The position numbers and the translations under genes were made by a program. Positions 56,690 to 64,000 of a stretch of DNA of 64,000 bases are shown one piece after another; position 1 is the first letter of the stretch; each line of letters opens with the position of its first letter. The notes under the pieces are model-generated. The model did not search any database. It was not told the DNA's origin and worked only from the letters and a program-made list of their open reading frames with translations. Source of the DNA: Gammaproteobacteria bacterium (GTDB lineage: Bacteria > Pseudomonadota > Gammaproteobacteria > Burkholderiales > Rhodocyclaceae); the NCBI GenBank assembly GCA_029289235.1, contig JARFTZ010000055.1, positions 92,244 through 156,243 on the forward strand. The letters run 5' to 3'.

Positions 56690-56732
56690 AAGAAAATCGA
56701 CCCGGAGCCGCGCCATCAGGCACCGCTCCGGG
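56690..56732 (-). terminator. Intrinsic terminator of the PPi-PFK gene
   Basis: CCCGGAGC (56701-56708 in plus coordinates) pairs with GCTCCGGG (56725-56732), with an inner GTGCC/GGCGC helix and TGAT loop. On the minus strand it is followed by TCGATTTTC, a short T-run (56693-56697). It lies 29 bases past the pfp stop. Confidence 0.75.
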
Positions 56733-56761
56733 CCGGGTCAAGGCTTAAGGCAACGGAGCAA

Positions 56762-58468
56762 TCAGCCGATCGAAAACACCAGCGAACCGGCGCCCGAATT
56801 GAGCGCGACGCTAATCGGCATCTGCTTCGCCACGTCGCCCCACAGCTGGCGCGGCCCCGGTGAACAGAACAGGTCGTCCGCGGCCCAGTCGGCACGGCGG
56901 GAAACGAAGTACTGCATGGCCGGGGAGTCCATCTTGACCAGCGCCTTCTCGATGACGAACTCATCCTTGCCGTGGCGACGCTCGATGTTGAGCAGGCCGG
57001 TCAGCGGGATTGCGCGCGGCACGCCGCCCTTGTCGAGGTCGGTCACCGTGGCCATGTAGCCGGTACGCCCGTCGAGGATCAGCGAACCGGCGGTCAGGCC
57101 GAGGTTGTAGGTGTAGGCGGCGTCGAACAGCGTTGGCGCGCCGCAACGGCCTTCGTAGCCGAGGAAGTGGCAGTGGGCACCGAAGGGGATTGTCGAGTTG
57201 ATTTCCTTGACGCGCGCCTTGACCATGTCGACCAAAAGCTGCTCGGTCGGAATCAGCGAAACCTGCAGGTTGCCGTGCGAATCACGCTCGGCGAGCAGCA
57301 TGCGCACCACGTAGGCAGGCAGCGAGGCGAGCAGCGTGGCATTGGCCGGGGTCAGCTTGGACATGACAAATGCCGTCTTGTCGGCATCCGCCTCTGAAGC
57401 AAAAGCGTCAGCGTGATGGGCCAGGACGTCGTTCAGTTCGGCGATGAGAACGTTCATCTCGGGGATGAATTCGATCAGCCCTTCCGGAACGAGTACCACG
57501 CCGTGGTTGATGCCCTTGGCGGAACGTCCGATGACGGCCTGGGCGATCTGATCGACGATCGATGCCAGCGATTGCTTCTTCTCGGCGACTTCTTCGGAGA
57601 TGATGGTCACCGCCGGCTTGGTCTGCAGCGCAACTTCGATGGTCACGTGCGAGGCGGAACGCCCCATCAGCTTGATGAAATGCCAGTACTTGAGCGAGGA
57701 GCGGGTGTCCTGCAGGATGTTGCCGACCATCTCGCCGTAGATCTTGGTCGCCGTATCGAAGCCGAAGGAAATCGGCAGAAGATCGCCGATCTGCAGGTCG
57801 CCGTCGATGGTCTTGGGCACGCCGATCACCTGCACGCCGGAGCCGTCGGCCTTCACACCCTTGAACAGGTACTCGGCGAGCACGGCGGCATTGGTGTTCG
57901 AGTCGTCGCCGCCGATGACGACGATAGCGTCGAGGTTGTGCTTGACGCAGGTTTCCTTGACCTGGTTGAACTGCGCATCGGTCTTGATCTTTGTGCGGTC
58001 GGTGCCGAGGAAGTCGAAGCCGCCGGTATTGACGACCGATTCGATGTCGGCGTCGGTGATCTCGAACAGATTGCCCTTGATCAGGCCCTTCGGTCCCGGC
58101 TTGACGCCGAACAAGGTATTGCCGGCGCCCAGCGCCCGCTTCAGGCCGACGACGACGTTATGCCCGCCAGCCGCCGGGCCGCCGGAGAAGAGGACGGCGA
58201 CACGCTTGCCCTGAGCCGCCTTCAGGTTGGTACCGGAGGAAGCAAGAACGACGTTGCCGGACGCCTGCACGGAGTTAGGGAAGCTCTTGGCGACACTGTC
58301 GCTGTCCTTGGTGCTGAGTACCCGCTCGGTGCTGGCAAAGGTCACGGCCTGTGGCTGGCTGGCAGCGCCGAACGCCGGGCAAACCGGCAAGGGCAGCGCG
58401 CGCACTGCCGACTCAAAAATCGAATTGTGCTTCTCCATTTTCACTAGCTGATCTGACAACGTGCTCAT
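56762..58468 (-). CDS. pfp: Pyrophosphate-dependent 6-phosphofructokinase, long type
   Basis: Reversibly interconverts fructose-6-phosphate and fructose-1,6-bisphosphate with PPi instead of ATP. The 568-residue protein is the long clade, with LFSGGPAAGGHNVVVGLKRA, VVIGGDDSNTNAAVLAEYLF, the PPi-selective GGDD (instead of GGDG), PKTIDGDLQIG and FGFDTATKIY. The catalytic aspartate lies in PKTIDGD, as in PPi-PFK. Direction of flux is set by PPi, so it can work in glycolysis or gluconeogenesis and can supply Calvin-cycle FBPase activity. It is preceded by an AAGGA ribosome-binding site. Confidence 0.94.
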   Translation of the reverse strand: MSTLSDQLVKMEKHNSIFESAVRALPLPVCPAFGAASQPQAVTFASTERVLSTKDSDSVAKSFPNSVQASGNVVLASSGTNLKAAQGKRVAVLFSGGPAAGGHNVVVGLKRALGAGNTLFGVKPGPKGLIKGNLFEITDADIESVVNTGGFDFLGTDRTKIKTDAQFNQVKETCVKHNLDAIVVIGGDDSNTNAAVLAEYLFKGVKADGSGVQVIGVPKTIDGDLQIGDLLPISFGFDTATKIYGEMVGNILQDTRSSLKYWHFIKLMGRSASHVTIEVALQTKPAVTIISEEVAEKKQSLASIVDQIAQAVIGRSAKGINHGVVLVPEGLIEFIPEMNVLIAELNDVLAHHADAFASEADADKTAFVMSKLTPANATLLASLPAYVVRMLLAERDSHGNLQVSLIPTEQLLVDMVKARVKEINSTIPFGAHCHFLGYEGRCGAPTLFDAAYTYNLGLTAGSLILDGRTGYMATVTDLDKGGVPRAIPLTGLLNIERRHGKDEFVIEKALVKMDSPAMQYFVSRRADWAADDLFCSPGPRQLWGDVAKQMPISVALNSGAGSLVFSIG

Positions 58469-59067
58469 TCTTTATTCCTTGGATGAAAAAAATGGGGGGA
58501 CAACGATGCAGCTTCAACCACGATCGGAGGGACGCAAGACGTCCCCTGCGCAGACCGTGCAACGATGCCGTAAATGGCAAAATCGGCTGATTTTACCCCA
58601 TGCGCTTTTGCCAAGTCTTCCGGAATGATGTTCCGGAAACCCTTGCGTGAAGCGCCTTGCGCAGGCATACGTGCAAAAAGGACGCCTGTGCGCGAAACGA
58701 CACGGCGACTCTCCTGTCGATCGGCAGCGTGATGCCCGACAACCTGAACGCCAGAGTCCACGTGCGCGCCATCCATCTGCTCCGCACGCTTCGGCCCAAG
58801 GCTCACGGCAACGCGGACTGAGGCACGCTTTCCTGCGGAAAACCGAACCCTGCATCAGAACCACTTTCGGCTACCATCCGTCGTGGTCAGAACGGGCAAC
58901 GGCAGCAAGAACGCTCCAGCTTTCTCACACGTGCCTCCGCACTCGGACTCGACTATAATCCCGCGGCTTCCGACCGGCTACCGCTCTACGTGTCGGGCCG
59001 CAATATCCCACCGGTTTTCGCAGTATCCCAAGACTTAAATCACCATCATCTTTCTGGAGAGTCATCA
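58469..59067. promoter_or_regulatory. 599-base gap between pfp and the acetate transporter
   Basis: No ORF here looks real; the longest open frames have no family resemblance or good ribosome-binding site. The stretch contains the divergent promoters. For the transporter, TATAAT at 58954-58959 is an excellent -10, with a poor -35 (GTGCCT at 58931-58936). The ribosome-binding site is CTGGAGAG at about 59054-59061. The pfp promoter lies above 58469 but was not located. The region could also hold a small RNA; nothing structural stood out. Confidence 0.5.
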
Positions 59068-59682
59068 ATGAGCGTCGCTGAAACCCAACGCATCAAAATC
59101 GGCATTGCCAACCCCACCGCACTGGGGCTGTTCGGACTGGCCATCGTCACCTTCGTGGCCGCTTCGCAGAAGCTCGGCCTCACCACCGGGCTGTCGTTCG
59201 TCATCGTCTACGCGATATTCCTTGGCGCCACCGCCCAGTTGATCGCCTGCATCCTCGACTTCATCTACGAGAATATCTGGGGCGGCACCGTCTTCGGGGC
59301 CTACGCCTTCTTCTGGTACGCCGTCGCGGTGGCCTGGATGATGAAGATGGGCGTCTTCGGCCCGGAACTCGCCGCCGCCTGCGACGTCAAGCAGCTCGGT
59401 TTCGCCTTCCTCGGCTACCTGATCTTTTCGGTGATGATGACCATCGGCGCCATGGAAGTCAGCAAACTGATCTTCATCATCATGGTCGTCATCGACGTGC
59501 TGCTCGGCGCACTGGCGCTCAACGCCTTCGGTGTGGCCCCGCACCTCACGCACACGATCGGCGCCTGGGCCGAAATGATCACCGCCCTGCTGTCGTTCTA
59601 CGCCTGCTCGGCAGTCGTGCTGAACACCTTCTTCGGCCGCGTCTTCTTGCCGGTCGGCAAGCCGTTCGGCATCTTCAAGTAA
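59068..59682 (+). CDS. satP: Acetate/succinate transporter (SatP/YaaH, GPR1/FUN34 family)
   Basis: A 204-residue inner-membrane protein with six hydrophobic segments. The family signature NPTALGLFGLAIVTF lies near residue 15, then AQLIACILDFIYENIWGGTVFGAYAFFWY, which matches the GPR1/FUN34/YaaH pattern. E. coli SatP (YaaH) takes up acetate and succinate with protons. ATG 59068 has GGAGAG upstream; the open frame upstream has no signal. It ends before a strong terminator at 59730-59755. Confidence 0.92.
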   Translation: MSVAETQRIKIGIANPTALGLFGLAIVTFVAASQKLGLTTGLSFVIVYAIFLGATAQLIACILDFIYENIWGGTVFGAYAFFWYAVAVAWMMKMGVFGPELAAACDVKQLGFAFLGYLIFSVMMTIGAMEVSKLIFIIMVVIDVLLGALALNAFGVAPHLTHTIGAWAEMITALLSFYACSAVVLNTFFGRVFLPVGKPFGIFK

Positions 59683-59692
59683 CATGCACACG

Positions 59693-59714
59693 CGCCGGGC
59701 GTCGACGCCCGGCG
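59693..59714. repeat. Perfect GC-rich palindrome after satP
   Basis: A 22-base perfect palindrome, CGCCGGGCGTCGAC and its mirror GCCCGGCG, sits between the satP stop and its terminator. With the terminator it makes two consecutive hairpins. It may be part of the transcript end; no family is recognised. Confidence 0.5.
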
Positions 59715-59729
59715 GCGAGCGATGCACTC

Positions 59730-59755
59730 AAGCCTCCCTTCGCAGGAGGCTTTTT
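59730..59755 (+). terminator. Intrinsic terminator after satP
   Basis: AAGCCTCC pairs with GGAGGCTT around CTTCGCA, followed by TTTTT at 59751-59755. It lies about 47 bases after the satP stop. On the minus strand it sits 10 bases beyond the repeat-protein stop and may also end that transcript. Confidence 0.85.
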
Positions 59756-59764
59756 CACGCCCGC

Positions 59765-60043
59765 TTAAGGGCACTCCTCGCCGAAAGCGCAGATCTTCTG
59801 CACCGGCGAACGCTCTGCAACATTGTCGCCAAAGGCAGAAATCTGCTCCTCTGGCAGCTTTTCATCGAGAAGATAGCCAAAGGCACCGATCGGATCGGCG
59901 GAAGCCACCTCCTCGCAATCTTCGCCGAACGCGCAGATGTTCATCGCCGGAGCCTTTTCCTCGCAATCTTCACCGAAGGCGCAGATTTTCTGGGCCGCCG
60001 GGGTTTCGACCAGCACCTCGCCAAAATCGCCGATTTTCGTCAT
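59765..60043 (-). CDS. Small protein of six ICAFG-type repeats
   Basis: A 92-residue protein with no signal peptide or membrane segment. It consists of six imperfect repeats of about 16 residues, each starting I-[CGS]-[AD]-F-G: TKIGDFGEVLVETPAAQ, KICAFGEDCEEKAPAM, NICAFGEDCEEVASADP, IGAFGYLLDEKLPEEQ, ISAFGDNVAERSPVQ, KICAFGEECP. Three repeats carry a C-x5-C pair. Repeats two and three differ at four codons, three of them silent, so the peptide itself appears selected. ATG 60043 has GGGAG six bases upstream. I do not recognise the family. Confidence 0.75.
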   Translation of the reverse strand: MTKIGDFGEVLVETPAAQKICAFGEDCEEKAPAMNICAFGEDCEEVASADPIGAFGYLLDEKLPEEQISAFGDNVAERSPVQKICAFGEECP

Positions 60044-60169
60044 TGCAGTCTCCCTTTTCTTGACCGTCATGTCCCCTGAGATCGTGATTGCCGGAAAAGA
60101 TTCCATCACCGCATCGATTAGCGCAATCGCGCTGGAGGCGGGGACACCCACCTCCGGGCAGGTACAAGC

Positions 60170-60192
60170 AAAAAAGGGCGCCACAGGCGCCC
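60170..60192 (-). terminator. Intrinsic terminator after the PAS chemoreceptor gene
   Basis: GGGCGCC (60176-60182) and GGCGCCC (60186-60192) form a seven-base-pair stem with a three-base loop. On the minus strand it is followed by a T-run of six (complement of A at 60170-60175). It separates the chemoreceptor from the small repeat gene, which therefore needs its own promoter. Confidence 0.85.
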
Positions 60193-60214
60193 TCGTCGGG
60201 TAAAGAACTCGCGG

Positions 60215-61849
60215 TCAGACGACGTACTGATGCACCGCCTTGTTCATCCGGTCCACGATGCCTTCGAGTTTCTGCACCATGGCTTCGGTCTGGTTGACCA
60301 CCGCGACGTTCTGTTCGGTCATCGTCGCCACCTGCTCGACGTTCTGCGCCAGCTGGGTCATCGCCTCCTGCTGCTCGCTCGAGGCGTGCGATATTTCGTT
60401 GACCCGCTGGATCGTGTTGCCCATCTCGTCATCAATGCGCTGCAAGGACTCCTGCGCCGAATGAACCAGCGTGACGCCTTCCTCAACCTGTGCCGCCCCG
60501 GCGCGCATGCCATCGACGGCATTCTGCGTATCGCTCTGGATCAACCCGATCATGCTGCTGATTTCCTCGGTCGCCTTGGCCGTGCGTTCGGCCAGCTTGC
60601 GTACCTCGTCGGCGACCACGGCGAAGCCGCGGCCGGCCTCACCGGCGCGGGCGGCCTCGATCGCCGCATTGAGCGCCAGCAGGTTGGTCTGGTCGGCGAT
60701 TTCCTTGATCGCGCCGGCGATCTGGCTGATTTCCGCCGAACGCTGCCCGAGCGTCTCGACCTGTTCCGCCGAACGCTTGACCGTCTCGGCCAGCGAGTTG
60801 ATCGTCCGGCAGGCTTCGTCGGAGCGCTCGACGCCGGCGCGCGAAACCTCGCCGGCGCTCGCCGCCACGTCGCGCGTCGAGCGGGCATGCTCGGCCACTT
60901 CGCTGATCGAAACCGTGACTTCCTCGACCGCGGCGGCCGCCGACGAGGTCGCTTCGTTCTGCCGTTCCGCCGAGTCCATCGCCACGCGCATGCCGTCATC
61001 GACCTCTTGCGTGGCTTGCCGGACGTGGCCGGCGGTATCGGCGATCCCCTGCACCGTCGCCTGGATCGACGAGACGAAAACGTCCATCTGCCGCGCCGTA
61101 ACGCCGAGAAGGTCGCCCCGCGTTATCGGCAGACGCTGCCGCAGGTTGCCCGACGACAGGACTCCCTCGATCCACTGATTCATGGTCCTCAGATCACGGT
61201 TGACCTTCGGTACGAAGTACGTCATGAAATACAGGGAATAGATGACGGTAAAAACCATCAGCCCGTGATGCACGACCGGAATCAGCTCCTGGCCAAAGAA
61301 CACCTCCGCCACATCCAGCGCGCCGAGCAGCAGAATCAGGATTCCGATGAACTGCATCTGCCAACTCAGGGAAAGCAATCCGAGCACGAAATTCGAATGT
61401 CTTTTTTTCACCCGGCCGTGGCTGACTATCAGGTTTTTCGATCCGGCATTGATCCGTGCATAGGCCTTCTCGGCCACGGCAATTTCCTCGGGAGTCGGCC
61501 GGCTGCGCACCGACTGGTAGCCAATGACCTGGCCGCTCTCGCGCACAGGCGCGACGTTAGCCACGACCCAGTAAAAACCGCCGTCCTTGCGCCGGTTCTT
61601 GACGATGCCGCGCCACGGCAACCCGGCCTTGAGGTCCCGCCACATATCTTCAAATGCCGCCGGCGGCATGTCGGGATGGCGCACCATGTTGTGCGGCTTG
61701 CCGAGCATTTCCTCGCGGGAGAAACCGCTGACATCGCAGAACGCATCGTTGGCCTCGGTGATCTGGCCTTTCAGGTCCGTTCGCGAATAGATGAACTGGT
61801 TTTCCGGAAGAAGGGTTTCGACATTCGTGACGGGCAGGTTTTTTCGCAT
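60215..61849 (-). CDS. Methyl-accepting chemotaxis protein with N-terminal PAS domain (Aer-like)
   Basis: A 544-residue receptor. Residues about 15-120 form a PAS domain ([38 protein letters not shown], then the PAC-like [14 protein letters not shown]). Two hydrophobic segments follow at about 150-210 ([26 protein letters not shown]). The methyl-accepting and hairpin tip is [20 protein letters not shown]. It resembles Aer, so energy or redox taxis is possible, though FAD binding is not shown. ATG 61849 begins the conserved [18 protein letters not shown]; an in-frame ATG at 61903 is an alternative. Confidence 0.92.
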   Translation of the reverse strand: MRKNLPVTNVETLLPENQFIYSRTDLKGQITEANDAFCDVSGFSREEMLGKPHNMVRHPDMPPAAFEDMWRDLKAGLPWRGIVKNRRKDGGFYWVVANVAPVRESGQVIGYQSVRSRPTPEEIAVAEKAYARINAGSKNLIVSHGRVKKRHSNFVLGLLSLSWQMQFIGILILLLGALDVAEVFFGQELIPVVHHGLMVFTVIYSLYFMTYFVPKVNRDLRTMNQWIEGVLSSGNLRQRLPITRGDLLGVTARQMDVFVSSIQATVQGIADTAGHVRQATQEVDDGMRVAMDSAERQNEATSSAAAAVEEVTVSISEVAEHARSTRDVAASAGEVSRAGVERSDEACRTINSLAETVKRSAEQVETLGQRSAEISQIAGAIKEIADQTNLLALNAAIEAARAGEAGRGFAVVADEVRKLAERTAKATEEISSMIGLIQSDTQNAVDGMRAGAAQVEEGVTLVHSAQESLQRIDDEMGNTIQRVNEISHASSEQQEAMTQLAQNVEQVATMTEQNVAVVNQTEAMVQKLEGIVDRMNKAVHQYVV

Positions 61850-61983
61850 GTTTATTGGCCTTATCGAGTTGGGGCGTTCATCAGCAATTATGACTTTGCT
61901 CATAGAACATCGGCAACAGAAACAAGAGGAAATGCCTGCGCTATCGGTCGTAAAATCGCAATCTGACAACGTTCAGCGTAATC

Positions 61984-63765
61984 ATGCAGTCCACCATGCC
62001 CAGAATACCCCCTCTCCGTTACAGCGTAATTGCTGCCAACCCGGCCGCGCACCGATTCACCGTCACCTGCACCGTCGAGCGCCCCGACCGCGCCGGGCAG
62101 TGTTTCGCGCTGCCGGCCTGGATTCCCGGCAGCTACCTGATCCGCGACTTCGCCCGCCACATCGTCGCCATCCGAGCCGAATCGGAAGGCAAGCCCATTC
62201 GCCTCGACAAGCTCGACAAGCACACCTGGCGGGCCGCGCCGCTGAAGAAACCAGCTCCACTGACCATCATTTGTGAGGTCTACGCCTGGGATCTGTCGGT
62301 GCGCGGCGCGCATTTCGACCGGACGCACGCGTTCTTCAACGGCACCAGCGTCTTCCTGCGCCCGCTCGGCCTGGAGGCATCGCCCTGTCTCGTCGAACTG
62401 CGGCGGCCGGACGGCGCCGACTTCAGGAACTGGCGCGTTGCCACCTCGCTGACACCGGCAACGGGTGAAAAGGGTTGCGCCAAACAGTTTGGCTTCGGCT
62501 GGTACCGTGCCGACAACTACGACGACCTGATCGATCATCCCGTCGAGATGGGCACCTTCACGCTCGTCTCGTTCGAGGCCTGCGGCGTGCCACACCATGT
62601 CGCCATCACCGGCCGGCACGATTGCGATGAAGAACGCCTCGCCGCTGACCTCAAGCGCGTCTGCGAGTGGCAGATCCGCTTCTTCGGCGAACCGGCACCG
62701 ATGCAGCGCTACGTCTTCCTCGTCACTGCCGTCGGTGAAGGCTACGGCGGGCTGGAGCACCGCGCATCCACCGCCCTGCTCTGCTCGCGCAACGACCTGC
62801 CGTACAAGGGCATGCAGGGTCTGCCGGAAAGCTACCGCACCTTCCTCGGACTTTGCAGCCACGAATACTTCCACACCTGGAATGTGAAGCGCATCAAGCC
62901 TGCAGCCTTCGTCCCCTACGATCTCGACCGCGAGAATTACACCACGCAACTCTGGGCGTTCGAGGGCATCACCTCGTACTACGACGATCTCGCGTTGCTG
63001 CGCAGCGGTGTCATCGAACGCAAGGACTGGCTGGATGTCACCGCCAAGACGATCAGCAACGTGCACCGCGCGCCCGGCCGCCTGCGCCAGTCGCTCGCCG
63101 AATCGAGCTTCGACGCCTGGAGCAAGTTCTACCGGCCGGATGAGAACACGCCGAACGCGGTCGTCAGCTACTACGCCAAGGGCGCGCTCGCCGCGCTGGC
63201 GCTCGACCTCACGCTGCGCCGGAGGAGCACGGCCTCGCTCGATGACGTAATGCGCACACTTTGGCAACGCTTCGGCCAGACCGGCTATGGCGTGGCCGAT
63301 GACGACGTGCGGCGGATCGCCGAAGAACTCTCGGGCCTCGATCTGAAGCGCTTCTTCGCCGAGACGATCCACGGCACGCGCGACCTCCCGCTGAAAACAC
63401 TGCTTGCCCCCTTTGGCGTTCACCTGGCATGGGAGCAGGCCAAGATTCCTTCACTCGGCATCAAGACGACCAGCGATGGCAACGACCTCCGCCTGTCCAC
63501 CGTTTACGACAATGGCGCGGCGCAAGCCGCCGGGCTCTCGGCCGGCGACCTGCTGGTAGCCATTGATGGACTGCGCGTCACGGCGAAGAATCTCGACACG
63601 CTTCTCGGCCGGCACCTGCCAGGCGAGACGCTGACGATCCACGCCTTCCGGCGCGACGAACTGATGACCTTTGCCGTCGTGCTCGGCCCGCGTGATGAAG
63701 ATTCGGCGAAGCTGACATGCCCACCGACCGAAAACCGCTTGCGCGAGAGCTGGCTGGGCAGTTGA
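61984..63765 (+). CDS. M61-family metallopeptidase with PDZ domain
   Basis: A 593-residue glycyl-aminopeptidase-like enzyme. The zinc site is HEYFH (293-297), preceded by LGLCS and followed by TWNVKRIKP. The downstream glutamate ligand is in WAFEGITSYYDDL. The N-terminal all-beta domain has FALPAWIPGSYLIRDFARHI, as in M61 peptidases, and a PDZ domain covers about 480-560. No signal peptide is seen, so it is probably cytoplasmic. It runs divergent from the chemoreceptor. Substrates are unknown. Confidence 0.9.
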   Translation: MQSTMPRIPPLRYSVIAANPAAHRFTVTCTVERPDRAGQCFALPAWIPGSYLIRDFARHIVAIRAESEGKPIRLDKLDKHTWRAAPLKKPAPLTIICEVYAWDLSVRGAHFDRTHAFFNGTSVFLRPLGLEASPCLVELRRPDGADFRNWRVATSLTPATGEKGCAKQFGFGWYRADNYDDLIDHPVEMGTFTLVSFEACGVPHHVAITGRHDCDEERLAADLKRVCEWQIRFFGEPAPMQRYVFLVTAVGEGYGGLEHRASTALLCSRNDLPYKGMQGLPESYRTFLGLCSHEYFHTWNVKRIKPAAFVPYDLDRENYTTQLWAFEGITSYYDDLALLRSGVIERKDWLDVTAKTISNVHRAPGRLRQSLAESSFDAWSKFYRPDENTPNAVVSYYAKGALAALALDLTLRRRSTASLDDVMRTLWQRFGQTGYGVADDDVRRIAEELSGLDLKRFFAETIHGTRDLPLKTLLAPFGVHLAWEQAKIPSLGIKTTSDGNDLRLSTVYDNGAAQAAGLSAGDLLVAIDGLRVTAKNLDTLLGRHLPGETLTIHAFRRDELMTFAVVLGPRDEDSAKLTCPPTENRLRESWLGS

Positions 63766-63774
63766 AGCTTCGTG

Positions 63775-63800
63775 TGGCGCGGGGACGACGCCCCGCGCCA
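63775..63800. terminator. Hairpin between convergent genes
   Basis: TGGCGCGGGG and CCCCGCGCCA (63775-63784 and 63791-63800) form a ten-base-pair stem with a six-base loop. It lies between the M61 stop and the convergent chemoreceptor stop. No U-run is obvious, so it may act for both genes or stabilise a transcript end. Confidence 0.55.
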
Positions 63801-63804
63801 CGCG

Positions 63805-64000
63805 CTACACCCGGAACTTGTCCATCTGCACCCGGACGTCTCGCGCCAGGCCGCGCAGACGATCGGTCTCGGTCTGCGTTTCCTGGATCGACGCGTCGGC
63901 ACTCTCGGTCATCTCGTGCATGCGCGCGATATTGCGGGCAATCTCCTGGCTGGCGAGCGACTGCTCGGAGGTTGCCGAGGCGATTGTAACGAGCGCCTGT
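63805..64000 (-). CDS. Methyl-accepting chemotaxis protein, C-terminal fragment
   Basis: The window ends inside this gene; about 65 residues of its C-terminus are visible, with the stop at 63805-63807. The text LVTIASATSEQSLASQEIAR, then NIARMHEMTESADAS and LRGLARDVRVQMDKFRV, is typical of the terminal methylation helix of MCPs. No pentapeptide tail (like NWETF) is present. The sensory domain lies outside the window. Confidence 0.85.
   Translation of the reverse strand, partial: QALVTIASATSEQSLASQEIARNIARMHEMTESADASIQETQTETDRLRGLARDVRVQMDKFRV

Noticed and set aside
58465..58806. Minus-strand frame of 113 codons upstream of pfp
   Set aside because: No recognisable motif, overlaps the pfp start and lacks a ribosome-binding site; a competing frame on the plus strand looks equally unconvincing.
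60044..60184. Longer N-terminus for the repeat protein (starts at 60184, 60106 or 60070)
   Set aside because: The earliest start falls inside the chemoreceptor terminator. The 60070 start has a GGGG only two bases away. ATG 60043 has the best-spaced GGGAG and begins directly with the first repeat.

Overview
The window is a 64 kb piece of a GC-rich betaproteobacterial chromosome, most likely from the Rhodocyclales (Dechloromonas/Azonexus/Propionivibrio/Accumulibacter-like). This is inferred from gene order (dusB-fis-purHD, algZR-hemCDXY, pcnB-folK-dnk-panBC, serC-serA), form II RuBisCO with a divergent cbbR, and a PPi-dependent phosphofructokinase. No rRNA, tRNA, CRISPR array, insertion sequence or prophage was recognised. 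Coding density is high and most of the window is conserved housekeeping DNA.

Layout. 0-4.6 kb: dusB-fis, then purH and purD, with a long imperfect inverted repeat between fis and purH. 4.6-10 kb (minus): algZ-algR two-component pair, then hemC-hemD-hemX-hemY, with a short hemY. 10-13.4 kb: argH, a Ser/Thr kinase fused to a cyclic-nucleotide-binding-like domain, and a lipoprotein. 13.5-18.8 kb: Calvin cycle block cbbY-cbbM, cbbR (minus), fbp and prk. 18.8-25.3 kb: DedA protein, FixJ-type regulator and DctS-like sensor kinase, a DASS anion transporter and a lone TRAP binding protein. 25.3-31.9 kb: mutL-miaA, a candidate structured RNA, a LysE exporter, purM, hda and a HAD phosphatase. 32-37.4 kb: pcnB-folK, a soluble CZB chemoreceptor, deoxynucleoside kinase, panB-panC. 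37.4-43 kb: DUF2314 protein, serC-serA, a beta-helix protein and a NYN/LOTUS protein. 43-49.7 kb: tetR regulator divergent from an RND efflux operon (adaptor, pump, outer-membrane factor) with an AcrR-type operator. 49.7-51.3 kb: small accessory patch with an AAA ATPase, an AT-rich operator-like sequence and a decayed copy of the efflux outer-membrane gene's 3' end. 51.3-54.4 kb: diguanylate cyclase, acpH, a DUF1439-like protein, a MESH1-like hydrolase and a small ORF. 54.5-58.5 kb: three tandem small heat-shock proteins behind a sigma32-like promoter, a HAD phosphatase, PPi-PFK. 59-64 kb: SatP-type acetate transporter, a small repeat protein, a PAS chemoreceptor, an M61 peptidase and the end of another chemoreceptor.

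Metabolically, RuBisCO, PRK, FBPase and PPi-PFK suggest facultative CO2 fixation, alongside C4-dicarboxylate sensing/uptake and acetate uptake. The most unusual item is a 92-residue protein at 59765-60043 (minus) made of six imperfect repeats of about 16 residues around the core I-[CGS]-[AD]-F-G. The codons vary synonymously between repeats, so the peptide appears to be conserved by selection. I do not recognise its family. Other leads are a FBPase that lacks a metal-ligand glutamate and a conserved segment, two candidate noncoding RNAs, and the ATPase lying next to a decayed gene copy.
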